Positions 1-6,366 of a stretch of DNA of 9,777 nucleotides are shown here, one piece after another. The notes beneath the pieces are model-generated. The model worked only from the letters and a program-made list of their open reading frames with translations. It was not told the DNA's origin and did not search any database. The translations under genes and the position numbers were made by a program. The number at the start of each line of letters is the position of its first letter. Positions within the stretch are counted from its first letter, which is position 1. Origin of the DNA: Oscillospiraceae bacterium (lineage in GTDB: Bacteria > Bacillota_A > Clostridia > Oscillospirales > CAG-272); the NCBI GenBank assembly GCA_015064665.1, contig SVRU01000088.1, positions 1 through 9,777 of the forward strand, read 5' to 3'.

Positions 1-687
1 GGCATACAAGAACTTGGCGTAATAAACCTTTGCCGCAGGGTAAGCATCCTCGTGTAATGGTTCAAAACAGCCTGTTTGGAACCATTTTGGGAAGTTTTCG
101 ACGCTATACAGCATAATATCAACGGCACTGATAGCAAGCTGCATCGCATCTCGGTCATAGTCGTTTTTTGCAGGTGCTTCGGATATATGTATCTTAGCTT
201 TACGCCACATTTCAATGTCGCCCTTCCATACCGCACACATAGCAAGAAGCATACCTGCCGAGATAACGGCATAAAAGCCGGAGTGCTTGGAAAGCAGATA
301 ATTCGCGCTCTCGTACACCTTATCGAACTCTCCGCGAGAGTACGCAACCTCGGCTTCAAACAGTACCCGCGCCTCGTAGTTGTAGGCAAGACTTTCGCCC
401 ACCTCGTCTGCCGTTCCGGGCGTGTGATAGAGGTCGCTCATATAGAGGAAAGGAGTCTTGCGAGGCAGCGGCATATCGCGGTCTTCTCGCTTCTTGGCAG
501 CTTTGGTTCTACCGTCGACAGGCTTTTTCATATTTTTGGGAAGAAGCCACTCGCGTCCGATCCTGAGTGCTCCTTCAATTCTTCCTCTTTGGCACATAGC
601 CTGGATTCGTCTTGGGGTGACACCCCATTTTTTCGCAGCCTCATCTATCTTCATATAATGATTTTTTATCTCGTTTAGCTTCTCCAT
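1..687 (-). CDS. HTH (excisionase/MerR-like) regulator with TPR-like region, C-terminus cut off by the window edge
   Basis: This gene is open for 229 codons from ATG 687 to the left edge with no stop, so the C-terminus is missing. Residues about 11-50 form a small winged helix-turn-helix of the HTH_17/MerR-like kind: a MKIDEAAKKWGVTPRRIQ helix pair, then a RIEGALRIGREWLLP wing. A short basic linker (about 51-75) follows. From about 98 onward the sequence is alpha-helical, with TPR-like helices rich in Ala, Tyr and Leu (for example LAYNYEARVLFEAEVAYSRG, then LLSKHSGFYAVISAGMLLA). The start is supported by GGGAGAG four bases upstream, whereas the internal Met12 has no ribosome site. It is probably a cytoplasmic DNA-binding regulator; its targets and any C-terminal output domain cannot be seen. 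A consensus promoter and three 25-bp repeats precede it, which suggests autoregulation (inference). I do not recognise a named family. Confidence 0.85.
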   Translation of the reverse strand, partial: MEKLNEIKNHYMKIDEAAKKWGVTPRRIQAMCQRGRIEGALRIGREWLLPKNMKKPVDGRTKAAKKREDRDMPLPRKTPFLYMSDLYHTPGTADEVGESLAYNYEARVLFEAEVAYSRGEFDKVYESANYLLSKHSGFYAVISAGMLLAMCAVWKGDIEMWRKAKIHISEAPAKNDYDRDAMQLAISAVDIMLYSVENFPKWFQTGCFEPLHEDAYPAAKVYYAKFLYA

Positions 688-706
688 ACGACTCTCCCAA
701 AAGACA

Positions 707-781
707 GCTTCTATTGTACGCAGTGCGTATATTATATATTGTTCGTTCTCCGTATAATAGTTAATGTTCGCTTTGCGTATA
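707..781 (-). repeat. Three tandem 25-bp repeats between promoter and start of the HTH gene
   Basis: On the minus strand three units start exactly 25 bases apart, at 781, 756 and 731. Each begins TATACG and then fits the pattern TATACGnnnnnCGnACAnTA. Unit 1 has CAAAG, unit 2 GAGAA and unit 3 CACTG at the variable positions. Units 1 and 3 are closest and share extra upstream bases TATAA. Unit 3 also contains a perfect 6-1-6 inverted repeat (tacgca-g-tgcgta, 717-729). The array begins at the 3' end of the -10 box and covers the transcription start, a typical place for repressor operators. A 25-bp period is about 2.4 helical turns. Confidence 0.7.
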
Positions 782-809
782 TTATACACCGTTTTAATGC
801 TTTTGTCAA
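781..809 (-). promoter_or_regulatory. Consensus sigma-70/sigma-A promoter for the HTH regulator
   Basis: On the minus strand, TTGACA (809-804) is followed after exactly 17 bases by TATAAT (786-781). Both hexamers match consensus perfectly. Transcription should start near 774, inside the first 25-bp repeat, and leave a leader of about 87 bases before ATG 687. Confidence 0.8.
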
Positions 810-837
810 GAAGCCAAGTGCATTTTGAAACGAGAAA

Positions 838-859
838 GGGTGCCGCAATGTCAGCACCC
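838..859 (-). terminator. Intrinsic terminator after the decayed gene
   Basis: Reading the minus strand, GGGTGCTG pairs with CGGCACCC (one G-U pair) around a six-base loop, and TTTCTCGTTT follows. It lies 14 bases past the TGA at 874-876 and upstream of the next promoter, so it insulates the HTH gene from transcription coming from the right. The T-tract is short, so strength is uncertain. Confidence 0.6.
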
Positions 860-873
860 CTTAATTGTGGGAG

Positions 874-1059
874 TCAATCTTCTTTATTTATCTCCATAGT
901 CAGCCTTGCACCAAGCTTGAAAGCATGCTCGAAGATGGCTACTTCAGCGAAGCTCATATACTCGCTCCAGCTTCTCTCCGCCGTCACTTATTAGTTTTGT
1001 ATTGTGAGATTGTATCTTGAAAGGACGTATTCTTTAATTTCTTTGACTTCTACCTTCAT
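874..1059 (-). pseudogene. Decayed small hypothetical gene (possible DUF6809-like C-terminal remnant)
   Basis: From ATG 1059 one frame reads MKVEVKEIKEYVLSRYNLTIQN in two parts' worth of codons (22), meets TAA TAA (993-988), and then stays open in the same frame to TGA 876-874. The tail contains YMSFAEVAIFEHAFKLGAR, then LTMEINKED. The motif F-x-x-A/G-F-K-L-G-A-R near the C-terminus resembles the end of short clostridial hypothetical proteins of the DUF6809 type (recalled, not searched). A neighbouring frame reads LISDGGEKLERVYELR just before it, which looks protein-like and hints at an indel as well as the stops. No good ribosome site precedes ATG 1059. It is most simply a degraded gene; the alternative is a genuine 22-residue peptide plus chance downstream coding. 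Confidence 0.4.
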
Positions 1060-1076
1060 ATTTATTTTCTGAGCAG

Positions 1077-1106
1077 ATTATATTATAATTTTTTTGAATT
1101 TTTCAA
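1077..1106 (-). promoter_or_regulatory. Possible promoter for the decayed small gene
   Basis: On the minus strand TTGAAA (1106-1101) is followed after 18 bases by TATAAT (1082-1077), about 17 bases before ATG 1059. The surrounding DNA is very AT-rich, so a chance match is possible. Confidence 0.3.
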
Positions 1107-1154
1107 CCATATTTGCGAAAATTCACTACGTTATGAAAAATGTTATTTCGTTAA

Positions 1155-1667
1155 TTATATACCGGATGCAATGTAGCCTTTTTCAGTAAGGACAAGCTCA
1201 ATTCGGTCAAGAACCTCTTCGCTTTCCGCACGAATGGTATGATAATGATATCCACCCGTAATGTGCATAAGCTCTATCGATTTTCCGGTTCTTACACTTT
1301 CAATAAACCGTTCGATTTGAGAACGAGAAGAAATATTCAATTTTGCTTCCATTTTACCATAAGCCTTGTGCCATACGTAAACGTCTGCAACAATACCACC
1401 AAGATCAACGACGATTTTTAGTTCCTCGTCGGTTTGTTCCGTGGTATGATACACCTTAAATACTCTCTCCTTATAAGGAGACAAATGTATAATATATCCT
1501 GCATTAGATGCAATTATTTCATAACCTTGTTCCTTTAGAATGGATATGTCTTTTACAATAATCTGGCGCGAGACTCCAAATTTTTCGGAAAGATCATTTC
1601 CCGAAATAGGCTTTTTTTCCGACGAAAGCAAATTAACTATGCTTTTTCTTCTTTCATCTGACTTCAT
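1155..1667 (-). CDS. niaR: NiaR, nicotinate-responsive transcriptional repressor (HTH_11 plus 3H domain)
   Basis: This is the repressor of NAD synthesis and niacin uptake genes in Firmicutes and Thermotoga (family knowledge; also called YrxA). At 170 residues it has the normal length. Residues about 3-60 form an HTH_11 winged helix (DERRKSIVNLLSS, then FGVSRQIIVKDISILKEQG). Residues about 72-168 form the 3H domain, named for conserved histidines that bind a metal and sense nicotinate; candidates visible are His74, His100, His135, His141 and His143, with the GGYHYHTI segment typical. ATG 1667 has AAAGGGG seven bases upstream. It starts 20 bases after nadC ends and is the last gene of the nad operon, so it should control its own expression together with nadABC. 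No convincing terminator follows it. Confidence 0.95.
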   Translation of the reverse strand: MKSDERRKSIVNLLSSEKKPISGNDLSEKFGVSRQIIVKDISILKEQGYEIIASNAGYIIHLSPYKERVFKVYHTTEQTDEELKIVVDLGGIVADVYVWHKAYGKMEAKLNISSRSQIERFIESVRTGKSIELMHITGGYHYHTIRAESEEVLDRIELVLTEKGYIASGI

Positions 1668-1687
1668 TGGTTCGCCCCTTTCAATCC

Positions 1688-2539
1688 TTATATTGCGTGA
1701 AGATTCTTAAGCGAAAGGTCGAGAATAGGCGAAGAATGCGTGAGCGCACCGCTGGAGATATAGTCCACACCGATATCGACAAGACGAGCTACGTTCTCTC
1801 TCGTTACGTTGCCGCTGCATTCGGTTTCCGCTTTGCCACGGCAAAGTTCAACCGCTGTTTTCATATCCTCAACACACATATTGTCAAGCATAATGATATC
1901 CGCACCTGCTTCAAGAGCTTCCCTCAACATATCAAGGTTCTCAACCTCAACCTCAATCTTACGAACAAAGGGCGCGTATTCCTTTGCCATTTTGACAGCT
2001 TCCTTTACACCGCCTGCCGCGCCAATGTGATTGTCCTTTAAGAGAATACCGTCGCTGAGGTTATATCTGTGGTTATATCCACCGCCAACCTTAACCGAGT
2101 ATTTCTCGAAAATTCGCATATTAGGCGTGGTCTTTCTCGTGTCAAGGAGCTTGGTTTTTGTTCCCTTGAGAAGATTTACTATCTCTCTTGTGTAGGTCGC
2201 GATGCCGCTCATTCTCTGCAGGTAGTTGAGCGCGGTCCTCTCGCCCGAAAGAAGCACGCGAATGTCACCTCGCACAAGACCTATCTTCTCACCCTTCTTT
2301 ACCGTATCGCCGTCCTTGCAATAAAAGGTGACCTCGGTTTCAGGATCGAGAAGCTCGAAAGCTCTCTTAAATACCTCAAGTCCTGCGATCACGCCGTCCT
2401 GCTTGCAGATGAGGTCAACCTCACCTGCTTGATAGTGCGGCATGACGGAATTGGTGGTAATGTCCTCACTTGTGTTATCCTCGCGAAGAGCCTGCAAAAT
2501 CAGCTCATCTGCGTTCATTTTCATCGTAATATTATTCAT
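1688..2539 (-). CDS. nadC: Nicotinate-nucleotide pyrophosphorylase (quinolinate phosphoribosyltransferase, carboxylating)
   Basis: NadC converts quinolinate and PRPP to nicotinate mononucleotide, CO2 and pyrophosphate, the third step of de novo NAD synthesis, in the cytosol. The 283-residue length is normal. The N-terminal domain (about 1-115) ends with the conserved LLSGERTALNYLQRMSGIAT. The alpha/beta barrel follows with LLDTRKTTPNMR (132-142), KVGGGYNHRYNLSDGILLKD (150-169), VEVE (197-200), IMLDNM (216-221), ECSGNV (240-245) and ISSGALTHS (261-269). These supply the Arg, Lys, His, Glu and Asp residues of the active site. The start overlaps the end of nadB by eight bases and uses AAAGGAGAG inside nadB, so translation is probably coupled. 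Met6 and Met8 are possible later starts but lie farther from that ribosome site. Confidence 0.97.
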   Translation of the reverse strand: MNNITMKMNADELILQALREDNTSEDITTNSVMPHYQAGEVDLICKQDGVIAGLEVFKRAFELLDPETEVTFYCKDGDTVKKGEKIGLVRGDIRVLLSGERTALNYLQRMSGIATYTREIVNLLKGTKTKLLDTRKTTPNMRIFEKYSVKVGGGYNHRYNLSDGILLKDNHIGAAGGVKEAVKMAKEYAPFVRKIEVEVENLDMLREALEAGADIIMLDNMCVEDMKTAVELCRGKAETECSGNVTRENVARLVDIGVDYISSGALTHSSPILDLSLKNLHAI

Positions 2540-3809
2540 GGCTATTTCTCTCCTTTTCGATTGCCGCCAAAACGGCTGCTTTATATTCCTCTTGATAATT
2601 TGCGTATTTAGTTTCGTCTACTTTGATATCAGCTTCGTCTGTCAGCGGCTCATAGCCCTCGATGATGTGCTTCGCGGCACGCTTTGCAAATACAAGACTT
2701 TCAAGAAGTGAATTACTGGCAAGCCTGTTTCTGCCGTGAACACCGTTGCAGGCGGTCTCTCCCGCCGCATATAGTCGATTCATTGATGTCTTGCTGTATC
2801 GGTCTACATCAATACCGCCCATAAAGTAGTGCTGAGACGGAACGACCGGGATGGGTTCTTTCGTTGCATCGTAGCCCTCGTCAAGACAACGCTGATAAAT
2901 GTTTGGGAAGTGAGTTCTGATCTCCTCCTCGGGAATAGGAGCGAAGGAGAGCCATACGTGCTTTGATCCCTCCTTTTTCATTTCCGCAAAGATAGCGTTT
3001 GCTACAACGTCACGCGGGAGAAGCTCATTGACGAATCTCTCACCCTTAGAGTTGAGAAGGATCGCTCCCTCACCTCTAACCGACTCGGAAATGAGGAACT
3101 CTCGGCTTCCTTCCTTTTCGGTATAGAGCGTCGTAGGGTGGATTTGAATGTAATCAATGTGTTGGAGCTTGATGCCGTATTTCAGCGCAAGCGCGATGGC
3201 ATCGCCCGTCAAGTGCTTATAATTGGTGGAATGCTCAAAGATACCGCCGATACCGCCCGTGGCAAGTACGGTGTAATTCGCCACAATGGCGGAATATGCG
3301 CCATTTTCATCGTGACCGATAATACCGTGGCACTCGTCGCCATCGCAGATGAGGTCAACCATCGTGTAGTTTTCAATTATGGTAATGTTCTCTCTTGCTC
3401 TTGCTGTTTCGAGGAGGTGCGAGGTGATCTCCTTGCCCGTTTCGTCCTCGTGAAACAGAATACGCTGATGAGAGTGTGCGCCTTCTCTCGTGTATAAGAA
3501 TTCCTCACCGTTCTTCTCAAAGCGAACACCGTAGGACACGAGATCGGCAATAACATCCTGCGAGGAATGGATCATAATATGTACCGAGTCGGGATTGTTT
3601 TCGTAATGCCCTGCCTTCATCGTGTCCTCGTAGAAGGAATCGTAGTCATCCTCGTCACGCAGCACGCAGATACCGCCCTGCGCGAGATAGGAATCGCTTC
3701 TGCGAGCCTTATTCTTGGTTACTATTATTATACTCTTTTCTTTCGGCAAATTCAAGGCACAATATAAACCTGCTACGCCGCTTCCTACAATAACAATGTC
3801 TGCTTTCAT
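2532..3809 (-). CDS. nadB: L-aspartate oxidase, short form lacking the C-terminal helical domain
   Basis: NadB is an FAD enzyme that oxidises L-aspartate to iminoaspartate, which NadA then uses; in anaerobes fumarate can serve as electron acceptor (family knowledge). Visible motifs are the Rossmann GSGVAGLYCAL (9-19), the FAD-binding ARRSDSYLAQGG (35-46), IHPTTLY (223-229), SVRGEGAILL (243-252), VVPSQHYFMGG (322-332) with an active-site His, and ETACNGVHGRNRLASNSLLE (351-370). At 425 residues it is about 110 shorter than E. coli NadB (540); the missing part is the C-terminal helical domain shared with succinate dehydrogenase flavoproteins. The end is a normal TAA, so this is a short type and not a break. 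It starts six bases after nadA, and its ribosome site TAGGAA overlaps the nadA stop codon. Confidence 0.96.
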   Translation of the reverse strand: MKADIVIVGSGVAGLYCALNLPKEKSIIIVTKNKARRSDSYLAQGGICVLRDEDDYDSFYEDTMKAGHYENNPDSVHIMIHSSQDVIADLVSYGVRFEKNGEEFLYTREGAHSHQRILFHEDETGKEITSHLLETARARENITIIENYTMVDLICDGDECHGIIGHDENGAYSAIVANYTVLATGGIGGIFEHSTNYKHLTGDAIALALKYGIKLQHIDYIQIHPTTLYTEKEGSREFLISESVRGEGAILLNSKGERFVNELLPRDVVANAIFAEMKKEGSKHVWLSFAPIPEEEIRTHFPNIYQRCLDEGYDATKEPIPVVPSQHYFMGGIDVDRYSKTSMNRLYAAGETACNGVHGRNRLASNSLLESLVFAKRAAKHIIEGYEPLTDEADIKVDETKYANYQEEYKAAVLAAIEKERNSHE

Positions 3810-3815
3810 GTATTC

Positions 3816-4715
3816 CTACCTTCCAAGCTCCAGCATTCTATCAAGAGGACGAAGAGCTCCCTCCATGACAGATTTTTCAACAACAACCTCTTTATCTTCC
3901 CTTTCAAGCACTGAAAGGATCGCCTCAAGGGTGTTAAGCTTCATATCACGGCAGCACGGTTGCGGCGCCGGATAGTAGAATTTCTTATCGGGATTATCTG
4001 TTATGAGCTGATAGTCCACGCCATCCTCGGTGCAGATAATAAACTCTTTTTGACTGCTGTTTTTTGCAAAGTCGATAATCTCCGCCGTACTGCCGATAAA
4101 ATCGGAAATAGCAAGCAGCTCAGGCTCACATTCGGGGTGAATGAGAATAGGCGCGGTTGGATGTTCATTCTTTATCTTTTGCAGCTGCTCTACGGTGATA
4201 GCCGCGTGAATCGGACAGCAACCGTCATTGACGATGATGTTCTTTTCGGAAACCTGCTCCGCTACGTAGCGACCGAGATTGCGGTCGGGTATAAAAAATA
4301 TGTTCTTGTTGGGAAGCGAGCGAACGATCTTCACCGCATTGGATGAGGTCACGCACACGTCGCTCTTGCATTTTATCTCTGCGGTGGAATTTATATAGCA
4401 AACAACCGCAAGGTCATCATATTCTTTTCTCATCTGTTCGATCTTCCCCTCGGCAACCATATGCGCCATCGGGCAATCTGCTGTGAGGTCGGGCATCAGC
4501 ACCCTTTTGTCTGGGTTGAGTATCTTTGCGCTTTCGCCCATAAAGGACACGCCGCAAAAAACAATAATATCTGCCGTACTCTTCTTTGCAATCTTTGCAA
4601 GATAGAAGGAGTCTCCCACGTAGTCGGCAACATCCTGTGCATCGGCAGGCGCGTAATAATGAGTCAGTATGACAGCATTCTTCTCTTTTTTCAGTCTTTC
4701 AATCTTTTCCTTCAT
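3816..4715 (-). CDS. nadA: Quinolinate synthase A, [4Fe-4S] enzyme
   Basis: NadA condenses iminoaspartate with dihydroxyacetone phosphate to quinolinate using an oxygen-sensitive [4Fe-4S] cluster. With the ATG at 4715 the protein has 299 residues, typical of the short NadA type. Three cluster cysteines fit the family pattern: Cys81 (LTADCPMAH), Cys166 or Cys167 (NDGCCPIHAA) and Cys254 (PAPQPCCRDM). Substrate-binding HYYAP (19-23) and IHPEC (192-196) are present, as are CGVSFMGESAKILNP and CYINSTAEIK. I chose ATG 4715 over the TTG at 4721 because AAGGAAGG sits six bases before the ATG but directly against the TTG. It is the first gene of the nad operon, about 34 bases downstream of the predicted transcription start. 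Confidence 0.97.
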   Translation of the reverse strand: MKEKIERLKKEKNAVILTHYYAPADAQDVADYVGDSFYLAKIAKKSTADIIVFCGVSFMGESAKILNPDKRVLMPDLTADCPMAHMVAEGKIEQMRKEYDDLAVVCYINSTAEIKCKSDVCVTSSNAVKIVRSLPNKNIFFIPDRNLGRYVAEQVSEKNIIVNDGCCPIHAAITVEQLQKIKNEHPTAPILIHPECEPELLAISDFIGSTAEIIDFAKNSSQKEFIICTEDGVDYQLITDNPDKKFYYPAPQPCCRDMKLNTLEAILSVLEREDKEVVVEKSVMEGALRPLDRMLELGR

Positions 4716-4721
4716 AATCAA

Positions 4722-4729
4722 CCTTCCTT
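4722..4729 (-). promoter_or_regulatory. Ribosome binding site that fixes the nadA start
   Basis: AAGGAAGG on the minus strand lies six bases before ATG 4715. It leaves no spacer for the in-frame TTG at 4721, which would add only two residues. Confidence 0.8.
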
Positions 4730-4734
4730 ACCTG

Positions 4735-4763
4735 TTGATCAAAATTTTCCACAATATTATACA
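4735..4763 (+). promoter_or_regulatory. Possible plus-strand promoter facing away from nadA
   Basis: On the plus strand TTGATC (4735-4740), 17 bases, then TATACA (4758-4763). Each hexamer matches consensus at four of six positions. It overlaps the nadA -10 region on the other strand. Support is modest and comes mainly from the plus-strand terminator 90 bases downstream. Confidence 0.3.
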
Positions 4764-4784
4764 CCTTTTATTTACTGCTGTCAA
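4756..4784 (-). promoter_or_regulatory. Consensus promoter of the nadA-nadB-nadC-niaR operon
   Basis: On the minus strand TTGACA (4784-4779), exactly 17 bases, then TATAAT (4761-4756), both perfect. The last bases of the spacer and the -10 box read GGTGTATAAT, identical to those of the HTH gene promoter at 781-809. Start of transcription should be near 4749. A promoter this strong needs a repressor, and NiaR encoded in the operon is the obvious candidate. Confidence 0.85.
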
Positions 4785-4785
4785 C

Positions 4786-4794
4786 ACAAGTTGT
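4786..4794. promoter_or_regulatory. Candidate NiaR operator next to the nadA -35 box
   Basis: A 4-1-4 palindrome, acaa-g-ttgt, ends one base from the -35 hexamer, with further ACA/TGT half-site-like trinucleotides on both sides (tgtcaacacaagttgtaaaca). It is placed where a repressor could block polymerase. I could not check it against a NiaR motif, so this is a positional guess. Confidence 0.25.
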
Positions 4795-4854
4795 AAACAT
4801 TTGCGCAAAATTTAAAGAATTTCAACATTAAATAAAACAAAAAGGCAAAATTTT

Positions 4855-4895
4855 AGAGCGAAGTTACCGCTTTACACGGTATATTCGCTCTTTTT
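4855..4895 (+). terminator. Intrinsic terminator on the plus strand with no obvious gene upstream
   Basis: agagcgaa (4855-4862) pairs perfectly with ttcgctct (4884-4891). Inside it, taccg pairs with cggta around a seven-base loop, separated by a two-base mismatch. Five T follow directly on the plus strand (4891-4895). On the minus strand the hairpin is followed by AAAATTTT, so it is a poor terminator for the phosphopantetheinyl transferase gene. See the finding on a possible small RNA. Confidence 0.6.
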
Positions 4896-4992
4896 CATTT
4901 ATATTTATATAAAGCAGCCCATTCGTATTATGAGAAGTATTAGTTAAGTAAATCTTGAGGCTATTGGCTCTTCTTTGTAATCTATATTCAAC

Positions 4993-5613
4993 TCATTTCA
5001 GGAAAATTTCTACGTTTTTACAAGCAGACTGTGTGTAAACCGACAAAAAACATCTTTTGTCTCCGACTGTCAATATTTCTGTTACTAAATCACAATCGTA
5101 TTCGGCTACGATTTCCTTGGGAATAAATGCCGATAAATTTCTTGATTTGAAAATCGCTTCCTTTTCGCACCATTTCCGAACTAGGTATTCTTCTCTGCCC
5201 TCATTCGTCAAATCCGAAAACTCTTCATATTCGGCATCGGAGAGAATACGCAAGGCAAAGTTATTTGAACGGGGGGCGCAAAGCGTCTGAATATCAACAC
5301 CTACCGCGGAATCGGATATTGCAACCGCGCAAGCCCCGCCCGAATGGGAAAGTGAAAAATCGAATCCGACCGCGCCCCATCTGCCGTTTTCATTTTTTGA
5401 AAAATGTATTTCATTAATTTTTACGCCAAAGCAATCTGAAATTGCATACTCAAGCAATTGCCACGCAAAATACTTCTCGCATCGCAAACGCTCGTTCGCC
5501 GTATTCGTTATCTCATCATTTCTCTCGCTCGGATATACGTCGGTAATAACCGTATTTTTGGGAATTTCGGAGATATAAACACGCGTTTTTTCCAGTTTAA
5601 ACCTATTATTCAT
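4993..5613 (-). CDS. 4'-phosphopantetheinyl transferase, Sfp type
   Basis: This enzyme moves the phosphopantetheine arm of coenzyme A to a serine of an acyl or peptidyl carrier protein. The 206-residue protein shows the family motifs in order: GRW (77-79), FSLSHSGG (86-93), AVGVDIQ (103-109) and VRKWCEKEAIFK (145-156). Metal and catalytic residues by analogy with Sfp are Asp107, Lys151, Glu152 and Lys156. The acid two residues after the Asp in Sfp is Gln109 here. It starts three bases after the stop of the broken glycosidase gene, with only a weak ribosome site (GAGCTG too far upstream), so it may depend on translation of that gene. No NRPS, PKS or carrier protein is visible nearby, so its partner is unknown. 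Sfp-type is clear; the choice of target is not. Confidence 0.92.
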   Translation of the reverse strand: MNNRFKLEKTRVYISEIPKNTVITDVYPSERNDEITNTANERLRCEKYFAWQLLEYAISDCFGVKINEIHFSKNENGRWGAVGFDFSLSHSGGACAVAISDSAVGVDIQTLCAPRSNNFALRILSDAEYEEFSDLTNEGREEYLVRKWCEKEAIFKSRNLSAFIPKEIVAEYDCDLVTEILTVGDKRCFLSVYTQSACKNVEIFLK

Positions 5614-5616
5614 ATT

Positions 5617-6366
5617 TTATTTCAGCTCAATCCATGCGTAAGAACGCATTTTATCAAAAGAAGCTATGACTTTTCCTTTTTCAAATTTGAAATTAACGTC
5701 TGAATTTGAAGCAATAAGATTACCTTCGGTAAAATCGTTGCCAATATCAAAAGTATACGTATTTCTTTCCGTAACTTCTCGAAAAACAAGAAGGTGAGCC
5801 TTATTACCGAGATGCGCGACAAATCCCGTCATCGCTCTTCCGTTTGGCTCTTCGCCTATCGGAAAAACGTCAGCCGCACCAAGCTCATTCCGCCATTTTT
5901 TCCAGAGCGGAATAATATATTTAAGTCTTGCCCTGCACTTATCCGTGAGGAACTGAGTTTCCATCCAGAAAAGAGGATTTGAAAGCATAACGCTTGCAAA
6001 AAGATAGTCTATATCATAAAGCTCGGGACGAAGCTCGTCCGTTGACGAATATTTATCGGTATACAGCTCCGGGTTAACAATCTCAAACTGTAGCTTTGAG
6101 CTTGGAATAAAGCGAGAAAGCGACCAAATGTTTTTTAGCGTTCTGTGTGGATAGTAATTCGCCCAGGCGGTATATCGATTCTCAACGAAAATTGTTCCGT
6201 AAGGCGCGCTCAAAAGATAACCAAGACGCTTGTCCGCGGTTACGTCAAGCTCTACCGAAACACCCTCGCCAAGCGAAAATACGTCATCAAGAAAATCAAG
6301 CATAACAGAACAGTACTCATTCGTGGAAGCTGTAACATATCGAGCTTGAAATACTTGATATTCCAT
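5617..6366 (-). pseudogene. C-terminal half of a frameshifted GH36-type alpha-galactosidase-like gene
   Basis: This frame continues the glycosidase begun at 7088, shifted by one base. It is open from just after a TGA at 6367-6369 to TAA 5617-5619. Coding that belongs to the enzyme starts near STNEYCSVMLDFLDDVF. Family-like segments are LDVTADKRLGYLL, IFVENRYTAWANYYPHRTLK and NIWSLSRFIPSSKLQFE, then YDIDYLFASVMLSNPLFWME, followed by a beta-rich C-terminal domain (about the last 70 residues). The DVTA aspartate region is where the second catalytic acid would be expected (inference). The first Met (6366) has no ribosome site and the bases after it match the other frame's protein, so it is not an independent gene. 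Adding one base near 6325 would join both halves into about 491 residues. Confidence 0.8.

Noticed and set aside
76..678. Long plus-strand open frame opposite the HTH regulator
   Set aside because: The minus strand of the same bases gives a clear HTH plus helical protein with promoter and ribosome site; the plus-strand protein has no recognisable features.
1060..1154. Terminator after niaR
   Set aside because: Only AT-rich pairings such as TGAATTTT with AAAATTCA are present, followed by A instead of T, so no intrinsic terminator can be called.
3138..3497. Plus-strand open frames inside nadB and the other nad genes
   Set aside because: They are shadows of strongly conserved minus-strand enzymes and lack ribosome sites.
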